Part shown: piece by piece, positions 1-6,050 of the stretch | Position numbering within the stretch: position 1 is the stretch's first letter | Layout: each line of letters begins with the position of its first letter | From: JBFHKO01 sp041595355 | Lineage (GTDB): Bacteria; Pseudomonadota; Gammaproteobacteria; Enterobacterales; Aeromonadaceae | DNA length: 7,853 bases | Reading direction: 5' to 3' | NCBI GenBank assembly: GCA_041595355.1 | Contig: JBFHKO010000120.1 | Location: forward strand, 1-7,853 | Made by a program: the position numbers and the translations under genes | The notes under the pieces: generated by a model | Told to the model about the DNA's origin: nothing | Seen by the model: only the letters and a program-made list of their open reading frames with translations | Databases searched by the model: none

Positions 1-726
1 AATGAACTGTTGTTCTGGATGGTAGAGGGCGGTGTGGTCGCCGCTCTGGGGCTGTTGGTGGCCGCGGGTACTTATCTTCGACAGCTGTGGCGCGTACCGT
101 CTTGGAGCAAACGCATCAGCCTGTTGGCGTTGCTGCTGCCTATCCTGTTTCACAGCTTGGTGGAGCTTCCGCTTTATTACTCGCTGGCGCACGGCATGGT
201 TTTTCTGATACTGATCTGGCTGGTCGATGAGGAGAGCAGCAGGATCAAAGTGCTCGCTTTCAATTACGGGTGGCTGCCTCGCTCCCTGGCAGTGGCAATA
301 CCGCTACTGGTCATCCTCTTCATGGGGACCGGGCTCCAGACCGCCTGGCTGGTTACTCAGTATGGACGTGAAGGAGAACGCTCCCCCGAGTTACTTCAGC
401 AGGTCATCAACCCCATACCCTGGAAGTTTCTGGTCGAGCACTACCAATACAGTCATCGGCTGCAGGTCGCCCGGCAAACCAACAATCGAATGGAACTGAA
501 CGCGTATGTGAACTGGGTAGCCGGGCTCATCGCATACCGGCCACGCCTCTATTTGTTCCATCAGTTGGCGGCTGTGCTGCGTGAACTGGGGCGTGAGAGC
601 GAGGCCAGATACTGGGAAATCGAAGTACGCCGGCTGTTTCCGGACGCCGCTCTGCTGCGGCGAAATTATAGTCCGTGGCTAACGCAAGAGCCTCATGAGA
701 CGAGCGTTGTCAGGGCGCGCCACTAG
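1..726 (+). CDS. pglL: PglL-type protein O-oligosaccharyltransferase, C-terminal part (5' end outside window)
   Basis: The frame is open from the first base and ends at TAG 724-726, giving 241 residues of a longer protein. It opens with NELLFWMVEGG, which resembles the (H)NE-L-x-W-x-EGG segment of Wzy_C/PglL O-antigen-ligase-fold proteins. Hydrophobic segments follow at about residues 10-25, 41-55, 61-76 and 97-116. A soluble, probably periplasmic tail of about 125 residues comes next, carrying the NPIPWKF-type motif and tetratricopeptide-like helices of the Wzy_C_2 region. Known family members move lipid-linked oligosaccharide from undecaprenyl pyrophosphate onto Ser/Thr of periplasmic proteins such as pilins. 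The TTG at 10 is not a credible start, because the motif begins upstream of it. GC is about 57% over lines I counted, against about 67% in the neighbours. It converges with trmO across 55 bases in which I see no clear terminator. A WaaL-type O-antigen ligase is the main alternative, but the long tail favours PglL. Confidence 0.8.
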   Translation, partial: NELLFWMVEGGVVAALGLLVAAGTYLRQLWRVPSWSKRISLLALLLPILFHSLVELPLYYSLAHGMVFLILIWLVDEESSRIKVLAFNYGWLPRSLAVAIPLLVILFMGTGLQTAWLVTQYGREGERSPELLQQVINPIPWKFLVEHYQYSHRLQVARQTNNRMELNAYVNWVAGLIAYRPRLYLFHQLAAVLRELGRESEARYWEIEVRRLFPDAALLRRNYSPWLTQEPHETSVVRARH

Positions 727-781
727 CTCGGTTGCGTGAACCCCCCGTTATTTCTTCTGACATAGGTTTCAGGCCGGCTGT

Positions 782-1489
782 CTACCCGTCTGGCGCTATC
801 GCCACTACTTCGGTGACGCCGCCGCGCACCCGCCACTGCACGTTGAAGTCGTACAATTTCACGCCATAGAGACGCTCGTCATCCTGGCTGCGCCGGTAGG
901 CGGGGCGGGGATCCTGGGCCAGCACCTCGCCGATGAAGTGTTTCAGCTCAGGGTAGCGCGCCTGCTGGGCGAGCAGCTGGGCTTCGGCCTCGGGCGCAAA
1001 ACGCACCGGCATGCCGGCTTCGGGGGCCATTGGGGCAAAGCCACCCTGGGCAGCCGGCAGGCTGTCGGCATAGGGCAGGTAGGGCTTGATGTCGAGGATG
1101 GGGGTGCCATCGACCAGATCCACGCCGCCGAGCTCCAGCCACAGCCGGTCACCCTGCTGATGCACCTCTCTGAGCTCCACCACCGACAGCCCCAGGCCAT
1201 TGGGTCGAAAGGGACTGCGGCTGGCGAATACGCCCACGCGCTCGTTGCCGCCGAGGCGCGGCGGGCGCACCGTCGGGTGCCAGCCCTGGCCCTGGCACTC
1301 ATGAAACACGAACACCAGCCACAGGTGGCTGAATGCCTCGATGCCGCGCAGGGTCTGGGGATCGTTGCACGGCGGCAGCAGCTCCAGGGTGGCGCGGGCG
1401 CTCTTCACCAGTCCCGGCTGGCGGGGCACGGCAAATTTTTCCTTGTAGGGCGAGTGGATACGCCCGACGGGCGTCATGTCGAAGTGCAT
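782..1489 (-). CDS. trmO: tRNA-Thr (N6-methyl-t6A37) methyltransferase TrmO (TsaA/YaeB family)
   Basis: This 235-residue protein has the same length as E. coli TrmO. The family uses S-adenosylmethionine to N6-methylate t6A at position 37 of tRNA-Thr(GGU), which improves decoding of ACC codons. Visible family blocks are HSPYKEKFAVPRQPGL (12-27), SHLW (54-57), RPPRLGG (75-81), RSPFRPNGLGLS (91-102), DLVDGTP with DIKPYLPYADS (124-143), and DPRPAY (193-198) in the C-terminal domain. The frame stays open upstream to 1693, but that extension overlaps rcsF and encodes low-complexity Ser/Pro/Arg sequence, so I start at ATG 1489-1487. ATG 1477-1475 (Met5) is a less likely alternative. The start lies one base past the rcsF stop (TGA-G-ATG), so the two genes are almost certainly co-transcribed and probably translationally coupled. 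From memory, the rcsF-trmO order is the same in E. coli. Confidence 0.95.
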   Translation of the reverse strand: MHFDMTPVGRIHSPYKEKFAVPRQPGLVKSARATLELLPPCNDPQTLRGIEAFSHLWLVFVFHECQGQGWHPTVRPPRLGGNERVGVFASRSPFRPNGLGLSVVELREVHQQGDRLWLELGGVDLVDGTPILDIKPYLPYADSLPAAQGGFAPMAPEAGMPVRFAPEAEAQLLAQQARYPELKHFIGEVLAQDPRPAYRRSQDDERLYGVKLYDFNVQWRVRGGVTEVVAIAPDG

Positions 1490-1490
1490 C

Positions 1491-1886
1491 TCAGCCCTGG
1501 GGTTTGGGGACGGGTTGGTTCGGAGCGGCGACCTTGAGCGCCTGGCCGTAGCAGACCAGGGTTGCCAGGCAGGTGGGGGTGCCGGTGAAGGTGACGCACT
1601 TGCCGAACACCACTGCATTGCCGCCCATATCGGCCACCTTGCGCCGGGCGTCGGTACGCGCGTCACCCAGGTTGGGCACCGGCTGGTTGGCATCGCTCTG
1701 GCAGGATTCGCCCTCCACGGTGCCGAGGCTCAGGTAGTTGAGCTCGGCGAGCTGTGATTTCTCCAGCAGGGTGACGGTGCCGGGCTTGAAGTACTCGGTG
1801 AAGTTTTCCCGATCCAGGTTGGTGTGAAAACTGTATTGGCTGCAGCCAGCAAGCAGCAGGCCGAGCAGCAGAGCGATCTGTTTCAT
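1491..1886 (-). CDS. rcsF: RcsF outer-membrane lipoprotein, sensor of the Rcs envelope-stress phosphorelay
   Basis: The product has 131 residues (E. coli RcsF has 134). A short hydrophobic signal peptide ends in the lipobox LLAGC. Cys15 is the lipidated residue, and Ser at +2 fits sorting to the outer membrane. The mature part has four cysteines at 62, 97, 106 and 112. Their spacing of 35, 9 and 6 is identical to that of E. coli Cys74, Cys109, Cys118 and Cys124, which form the two non-consecutive disulfides of the folded domain. In E. coli, RcsF threads through outer-membrane porins with BamA and relieves IgaA repression of RcsC/D/B when the envelope is damaged. None of those partners is in this window. 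The open frame reaches 1934, but starting there would put 16 polar residues before the signal peptide and would overlap the likely -10 box. I therefore use ATG 1886-1884. A GGA lies about 6 bases upstream. Confidence 0.93.
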   Translation of the reverse strand: MKQIALLLGLLLAGCSQYSFHTNLDRENFTEYFKPGTVTLLEKSQLAELNYLSLGTVEGESCQSDANQPVPNLGDARTDARRKVADMGGNAVVFGKCVTFTGTPTCLATLVCYGQALKVAAPNQPVPKPQG

Positions 1887-1919
1887 GGCGGTTCCATCCC
1901 TAAGCCCGAAAGAGCCCTC

Positions 1920-1925
1920 ATTATA
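1920..1925 (-). promoter_or_regulatory. Possible -10 box of an rcsF-trmO promoter
   Basis: The minus strand reads TATAAT here, a perfect match to the sigma-70 -10 consensus, 34 bases before the rcsF ATG in the 96-base cydC-rcsF gap. No good -35 lies at 16-18 bases. TTGACT is present but only 3 bases away (1929-1934). The promoter may therefore be weak or activator-dependent, or the match may be chance. Confidence 0.4.
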
Positions 1926-1949
1926 GGGAGTCAAGAGGGCAGCGACTAC

Positions 1950-1977
1950 GGGCCGCCAGCATAAAGCGGCCCGCTGG
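1950..1977 (-). other. Inverted repeats downstream of cydC
   Basis: GGGCCGC (1950-1956) is complementary to GCGGCCC (1966-1972) across a 9-base loop. A competing 5-base pair set joins CCAGC (1956-1960) to GCTGG (1973-1977). The structure starts 6 bases past the cydC stop. There is no T-run after it on either strand, so it is not a standard intrinsic terminator. It could partly attenuate read-through or protect the cydDC transcript end. Confidence 0.4.
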
Positions 1978-1982
1978 CGAAC

Positions 1983-3734
1983 TTAGTGTGCGCTCTGTGC
2001 GTGCAAATCCTGGTAATGGCCGCTCACGGCCAGTAGCTCGGCGTGGCTGGCGACGGTCAGGATGCGCCCCTCATCCATGAGGGCGATGCGATCCACTTGC
2101 CCGAGCCCGGTGAGGCGGTGGCTTATCATCAGCAGCGTCTTGCCCTGGCAGTGGCGGAAGATGAGGCGCAGCACGGCCTGCTCGGTGGCCGGGTCCAGCC
2201 CTTCGGTGGCTTCGTCCAGCAGCAGCAGCGGGGCATCGTGCAACAGGGCGCGGGCGAGGGCGAGCCGGCGTTGCTCGCCGCCGGAGAGGGCGCGGCCGCC
2301 ATCGCCCAGCCATTGCGCCAGGGCCTCTTTGTGGGCGGCGGGGGAGGCGTCCGGCCCCAGCAGGGCATCGAGCTCCACCGCCTGCAGCACCGCAATCAGC
2401 TGTTCATCATCGGCCTCGGGCTTGGCCAGTCGCAGGTTGTCGGCCAGGCTGGCGCTGAACAGGTGCACCCGCTGGCTCACCACCGACATGGAGGCACGCA
2501 GCGCCGCCTCGCCGTAGGCCTCCAGAGGCAGGCCATCCAGCCTGATCTCGCCCTGCTCGGCGCTCCACTCCCGGGTGAGCAGACCCAGCAGGGTGGATTT
2601 GCCGCAGCCGGTGGGGCCGAGAATGGCCAGTTTCTCGCCGGCCTCCAGCTGCAGATCCAGGCCGTTCAACACCGGCTCGCCACCGGGATAACCGAAGCGC
2701 AGCCCCTGCAAGGTCAGGGCGCCACAAACGGCAGCGGTCCCATGCTGGCCGAAGGGCGCCGGCGTGCTGGCCTCGGTGATCTGGTTCAGGCGCCGGGCCG
2801 AGGTGAGGCTGCCCGAAAGGTGCTGGAAGGCACCCAGCAGCGGCTGGATCAGCTCGAAGGCCGCCAGGGTCAAAAAGACCACCAGGGCAGTGCGCGGCCC
2901 GGGACCGGCATCGCCGACACCCTCGGCGCTCAGCCACAGCATCAGCGTCATGAGCAGGCTGAGGCAACCCAGCATCAGGGCACCGGCCAGGCCATCCAGA
3001 CCGGCCAGACGGCGCTGGGCCGTCAGCAGCGCCGCCTCTTCGTCGTCCAGTCGGGCGCGGTATTGGGCCTCGGCGCCACAAAGCAGCAGTTCGGCCTGGT
3101 GTTCCACATAGTCGACACAGGCGGTGCGCAGCCGCGCCTTGGCCAGGGTCTGTTCGCGTCCGGAGGTCTGACCCAGGCGGTAGAAGAGCCAGGGCAGCAG
3201 CAGCCCGAGCAGCAGCAACAGGCCGGTGAGCCAGAGCGCCAGTAGCAGATCCAGGCTGGCCAGGAAGGCAAACAGCCCCAGACTCGCCAGCAAGGCGGCG
3301 CCCAGGGGGATCAACAGTCGCAGGTAGACATGATCCAGGGCATCGATGTCCGCCACCAGGCGATTGAGCAGATCCGCCTGGCGAAAGGCGGCCAGCCGTT
3401 CGGCGCGCAGCGGCACCAGCTGCTCCCAGAACAGCACCCGCAGGCGGGTCAGTACCCGGAAGGTGGCGTCATGGCTCACCACCCTGTCCCCCCAGCGGCT
3501 GGCGGTGCGGATGATGGAGAAAAAGCGCACGGCGCCGGCGGGGGTCATGTAGTTGAAGCTGTCGCGGCTGGCAACGCTGAGTCCGGCCACCGCCGCGGCG
3601 GAGAGGAACCAGCCCGACAGCGACAGCAGGCCGAGGCCGGCCCCCAGGGTGCAGAGGGTCAGCAGCAGACCCAGGCTCAACATGCCCCAGTGCTGGCGGT
3701 ACAGACGCAGATAGGGAGCGAATTCGCGCATCAT
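1983..3734 (-). CDS. cydC: Cytochrome bd assembly ABC exporter subunit CydC
   Basis: This 583-residue fused membrane/ATPase half-transporter pairs with CydD in the inner membrane. CydDC is required to assemble cytochrome bd and periplasmic c-type cytochromes. It was first described as a cysteine/glutathione exporter, and recent structural work treats it as a heme transporter. The N-terminal membrane domain (about 1-310) includes LSLSGWFLSAAAVAG and SHDATFRVL. His88 and Arg84 align with E. coli CydC His85 and Arg81 at the reported heme site. The nucleotide-binding domain has Walker A GPTGCGKST (373-381), Q-loop Gln421, signature LSGGEQ (483-488), Walker B LLLLDEATEGLD (503-514) and H-loop His539. 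E. coli has DEPTEGLD at that point, so Pro is Ala here. The gene starts 6 bases after the cydD stop. The first of two tandem ATGs (3734 and 3731) is preferred for Shine-Dalgarno spacing. Confidence 0.96.
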   Translation of the reverse strand: MMREFAPYLRLYRQHWGMLSLGLLLTLCTLGAGLGLLSLSGWFLSAAAVAGLSVASRDSFNYMTPAGAVRFFSIIRTASRWGDRVVSHDATFRVLTRLRVLFWEQLVPLRAERLAAFRQADLLNRLVADIDALDHVYLRLLIPLGAALLASLGLFAFLASLDLLLALWLTGLLLLLGLLLPWLFYRLGQTSGREQTLAKARLRTACVDYVEHQAELLLCGAEAQYRARLDDEEAALLTAQRRLAGLDGLAGALMLGCLSLLMTLMLWLSAEGVGDAGPGPRTALVVFLTLAAFELIQPLLGAFQHLSGSLTSARRLNQITEASTPAPFGQHGTAAVCGALTLQGLRFGYPGGEPVLNGLDLQLEAGEKLAILGPTGCGKSTLLGLLTREWSAEQGEIRLDGLPLEAYGEAALRASMSVVSQRVHLFSASLADNLRLAKPEADDEQLIAVLQAVELDALLGPDASPAAHKEALAQWLGDGGRALSGGEQRRLALARALLHDAPLLLLDEATEGLDPATEQAVLRLIFRHCQGKTLLMISHRLTGLGQVDRIALMDEGRILTVASHAELLAVSGHYQDLHAQSAH

Positions 3735-3740
3735 GGTTGG

Positions 3741-5537
3741 TTACTCACCGTTAGTGGCCTCATCTGTTGCCTGGGTTGTTACGACGCCGGCATCGGACTG
3801 CAGCAGCCTGTGCAGGGGGCTGCCCGGCAGGTTCAGGCTCTCGAAGTCACCGCAGGCCACCAGTTGCCCCTGCTCCAGCACCAGGATCTGCTCGGCCTGT
3901 TGCAGCTGGGGGCGACGGTGGGTCACCAGCAGGCTGGTGCGCCCCCGCAGTTGCGCTTGCAGCGCCGTCATTATTTTTTGTTCGTTGAGCTTATCCAGGC
4001 TGGCGGTGGGTTCATCCAGCAGCAGCAGGCGGCAGGGCTTCAGTAGGGTGCGTGCCAGCGCCAGCCGCTGGGCCTGGCCCACCGACAGGCCGCGTCCCTG
4101 CTCGCCAATGGCATAGTCCCACCCCTTGGCTGCCAGAATATCGTCGGCGCCGGCCTGGCGCAGGGCCGCCAGCAGCTCGGCCTGGGGCCTATCCTGGCGC
4201 CCCAGGGTCAGGTTGTCGCGCAGCGAGCCGTGCAGCAGCTTGGGAGTCTGCCCCAGCCAGCCGACGTGCAGGCGGTAGCGCGCCTGATCCAGGTGCGACA
4301 GCTCCTGGCCATTGATGCGCAGGCTGCCCCGGTAGGGAGCAAAACCCAGCAGGGCACTCAGCAGCGAGCTCTTGCCGCTGCCGGTCTTGCCCACCAGGGC
4401 GGTATGGCTGCCGGCGGCCAGGGTGAACGAGAGCGGGCCGACCAGGACCTGGCCTGCCGGACTGAGCACGCACAGCTCCCTGGCCTCTATGTGCAGCGGC
4501 TCGGCACTGTCGAAGGGCTGCACGCCGGCGGTGGGCGTCAGCGGCGTCTCGCCAAGGAACTGCTCCAGGCTGTCGGCGGCCCCTATCGCCTGGGCCTTGG
4601 CGTGATAGTGGGTGCCGAGTTCGCGCAGCGGCAGGTAGAACTCGGGCGCCAGCAGCAGCACATACAGACCGGTGAACAGGGTCAGCGGTTCGCCATAGTG
4701 ACCGAAATTGAGATGCTCCAGATAGGAGAAGCCGAAGTAGACCGCCACCAGGGCGATGGAGAGGGCAGCGAAGAACTCCAGCACCGCCGAGCTCAGGAAG
4801 GCCAGCCGCAGCACCTCCATGGTCCGCTCGCGAAACTGCTCCGAGGCCTGCTCGATCTGTTTGCCCTCGGCGGCCGCCGCGTGATAGAGACGCAGGGTGG
4901 CCAGTCCCTTGAGCCGATCGAGGAAGTGGCCCGACAGCCGGGCCAGCGCCTTGAAGTTGCGGCGGTTGGCATCGGCGGCGCCGATGCCGGTCAATATCAT
5001 GAAAAAGGGGATCAGCGGCGCGGTGAGCAGCAGTATCAGGCCGCAGGCCCAGTTGACCGGAAACACCGCCACCAGGATCAACAGGGGCTGCAGCACCGCC
5101 AGCCGTGACTGACTCAGGTAGCGGGCATAGAAGTCGTGCAGGTGCTCTATCTGCTCCAGCAGCAGGCTGGCCCAGTTGCCGGCCGCGCGCTGTTGCAGAT
5201 AGGCGGGGCCGCGCTCGCGCAACTGCTCCAGCACCCTGGCGCGCAGGTGTCGGCGCAGACGGCTGCCGGCCTGGAAGGCGCTTTGCTCGCGTCCCCACAC
5301 CAGGGCCGCCCGCAACAGGGCCAGGGCGACAAGGCCGAGAAAGCCGGGCAGCAGACTCTGCTTGTCCGCCGTCGCCATGATGAGCGGGTGAAGTAGCGAG
5401 GCCAGCAGCCAGGCCTGGGCGATCAGCAGGCCGGCAGAGAGCCCGCCCAGCAGCACGGTCAGGCTGAGCCAGGGACGGACCAGTCGCGACTGCTGGCGCA
5501 ACCAGAGGGTGAGAGTACGTTGCCGGAGTTTGTCCAT
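3741..5537 (-). CDS. cydD: Cytochrome bd assembly ABC exporter subunit CydD
   Basis: This 598-residue membrane/ATPase half-transporter is the partner of CydC. It aligns end to end with E. coli CydD from MDKLRQRTLTLWLRQQS, so I start at ATG 5537-5535. The frame is open to 5606, but the extra 23 residues resemble nothing in the family and cross the likely -10 box. Conserved membrane-domain blocks include GAADANRRNF (186-195), LSGHFLDRLKG (201-211), RTMEVLRLAFLSS (238-250) and YHAKAQAIGAADS (311-323). His312 has the same number as the reported heme-ligand histidine of E. coli CydD. The ATPase domain has Walker A GKTGSGKSS (383-391), Q-loop Gln430, Walker B LLLLDEP (504-510) and H-loop His540. 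Its signature is LSVGQ (484-488), the same departure from LSGGQ as in E. coli CydD, which implies two unequal ATP sites. A short polar tail (about 583-598) ends the protein. The Shine-Dalgarno is weak (GAG about 4 bases upstream). Confidence 0.96.
   Translation of the reverse strand: MDKLRQRTLTLWLRQQSRLVRPWLSLTVLLGGLSAGLLIAQAWLLASLLHPLIMATADKQSLLPGFLGLVALALLRAALVWGREQSAFQAGSRLRRHLRARVLEQLRERGPAYLQQRAAGNWASLLLEQIEHLHDFYARYLSQSRLAVLQPLLILVAVFPVNWACGLILLLTAPLIPFFMILTGIGAADANRRNFKALARLSGHFLDRLKGLATLRLYHAAAAEGKQIEQASEQFRERTMEVLRLAFLSSAVLEFFAALSIALVAVYFGFSYLEHLNFGHYGEPLTLFTGLYVLLLAPEFYLPLRELGTHYHAKAQAIGAADSLEQFLGETPLTPTAGVQPFDSAEPLHIEARELCVLSPAGQVLVGPLSFTLAAGSHTALVGKTGSGKSSLLSALLGFAPYRGSLRINGQELSHLDQARYRLHVGWLGQTPKLLHGSLRDNLTLGRQDRPQAELLAALRQAGADDILAAKGWDYAIGEQGRGLSVGQAQRLALARTLLKPCRLLLLDEPTASLDKLNEQKIMTALQAQLRGRTSLLVTHRRPQLQQAEQILVLEQGQLVACGDFESLNLPGSPLHRLLQSDAGVVTTQATDEATNGE
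3744..3749 (-). promoter_or_regulatory. cydC ribosome binding site inside the end of cydD
   Basis: GGTGAG on the minus strand lies 9 bases before ATG 3734-3732 and overlaps the last codons of cydD. The spacing favours the first of the two adjacent ATG codons. The placement means that ribosomes ending cydD stop within a few bases of the cydC start, which fits translational coupling of the two subunits. Confidence 0.6.
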
Positions 5538-5577
5538 GTCGCTCGATTTGGTTAGCAAAACGTAAAAAACAGTCGCC

Positions 5578-5606
5578 AGCCTAGCCGCCGGGCGCCGGCT
5601 TGGCAA
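5578..5606 (-). promoter_or_regulatory. Candidate cydDC promoter with overlapping dyads
   Basis: On the minus strand TTGCCA (5606-5601, 5 of 6 to the -35 consensus) is followed after 17 bases by TAGGCT (5583-5578, 3 of 6 to the -10 consensus), about 40 bases before the cydD ATG. The perfect palindrome GGCAATTGCC (5602-5611) overlaps the -35, and a GCCGG/CCGGC dyad (5587-5591 with 5595-5599) sits in the spacer. A second possible -10, GATAAT (5644-5639), lies upstream without a good -35. I see no clear FNR or ArcA site. Confidence 0.4.
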
Positions 5607-5707
5607 TTGCCCGCGGCCTCGGTGGACGAAGAATAGCCATTATCGGCGCGCGTTGCCTGATTATTGGTCGAACAGGCCGCCATCGGAGGGCCACCGCGCA
5701 TCAAGGC

Positions 5708-5735
5708 TTGAACCGGGCCGAAAAATCCCTATAGT
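5708..5735 (+). promoter_or_regulatory. Promoter of the tRNA-Gly cluster
   Basis: TTGAAC (5708-5713) and TATAGT (5730-5735) are separated by 16 bases. The -10 ends 14 bases before the first tRNA base and is followed by a G-rich stretch, TGGGCG. A GC-rich discriminator is typical of stable-RNA promoters under stringent control. Confidence 0.65.
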
Positions 5736-5749
5736 AGTGGGCGTTCCAT

Positions 5750-5823
5750 GCGGGTGTAGTTCAATGGTAGAACTTTGGCTTCCCAAGCCAATAGCGTGGG
5801 TTCGATTCCCATCACCCGCTCCA
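5750..5823 (+). tRNA. tRNA-Gly, anticodon CCC
   Basis: The 74-base cloverleaf carries an encoded CCA end. Acceptor arms GCGGGTG and CACCCGC pair perfectly, with discriminator T5820. The D arm is GTTC/GAAC. The anticodon stem TTGGC/GCCAA encloses loop TTCCCAA, with anticodon CCC at 5782-5784. The T arm is GTGGG/CCCAT with one G-T wobble. It closely resembles E. coli tRNA-Gly(CCC) and reads GGG codons. It is the first of two tRNA-Gly genes in the cluster, 10 bases from the second. Confidence 0.97.
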
Positions 5824-5833
5824 ATCCTGCCCT

Positions 5834-5908
<75 letters not shown>

Positions 5909-5964
5909 GTTTTCCCCTGTTGTCTGTCTGATGGCCCGCTGGTTAGCCGTGGGCCCCATGGCCG

Positions 5965-5993
5965 TTTCCCCGCTGGATGGCCAATGCTAGAAT
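5965..5993 (+). promoter_or_regulatory. Candidate gltX promoter (extended -10)
   Basis: TAGAAT (5988-5993, 5 of 6 to consensus) is preceded directly by TGC, forming an extended -10 element. TTTCCC (5965-5970) is a poor -35 at 17 bases, as is common when an extended -10 is present. Transcription would begin near 6000 and leave a leader of about 50 bases. Confidence 0.55.
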
Positions 5994-6050
5994 GGGCGCC
6001 ATTTTCTGCCCGATGCCCCTTTGGGCTCATTCCAGCGACAAGGCCTCAAG

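Noticed and set aside
938..1537. 199-residue frame on the + strand opposite trmO
   Set aside because: It is antisense to TrmO, His/Gln/Gly-rich and without a ribosome binding site or family resemblance.
1490..1693. N-terminal extension of trmO to 1693
   Set aside because: It overlaps rcsF and encodes Ser/Pro/Arg-rich sequence absent from the family. The ATG at 1489 gives the E. coli length.
2043..3245. 400-residue open frame on the + strand opposite cydC
   Set aside because: It is antisense to a clear cydC, very rich in Gln, Gly and Ala with no recognisable domain, and typical of high-GC shadow frames.
4189..5298. 369-residue frame inside cydD on the same strand
   Set aside because: It is an out-of-frame Ala/Arg/Pro/Gly-rich product of GC-rich sequence. 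The CydD frame carries all conserved motifs.
5931..5959. Possible terminator after the tRNA-Gly genes
   Set aside because: ATGGCCC pairs with GGGCC-CCAT only with a two-base bulge, and no T-run follows.
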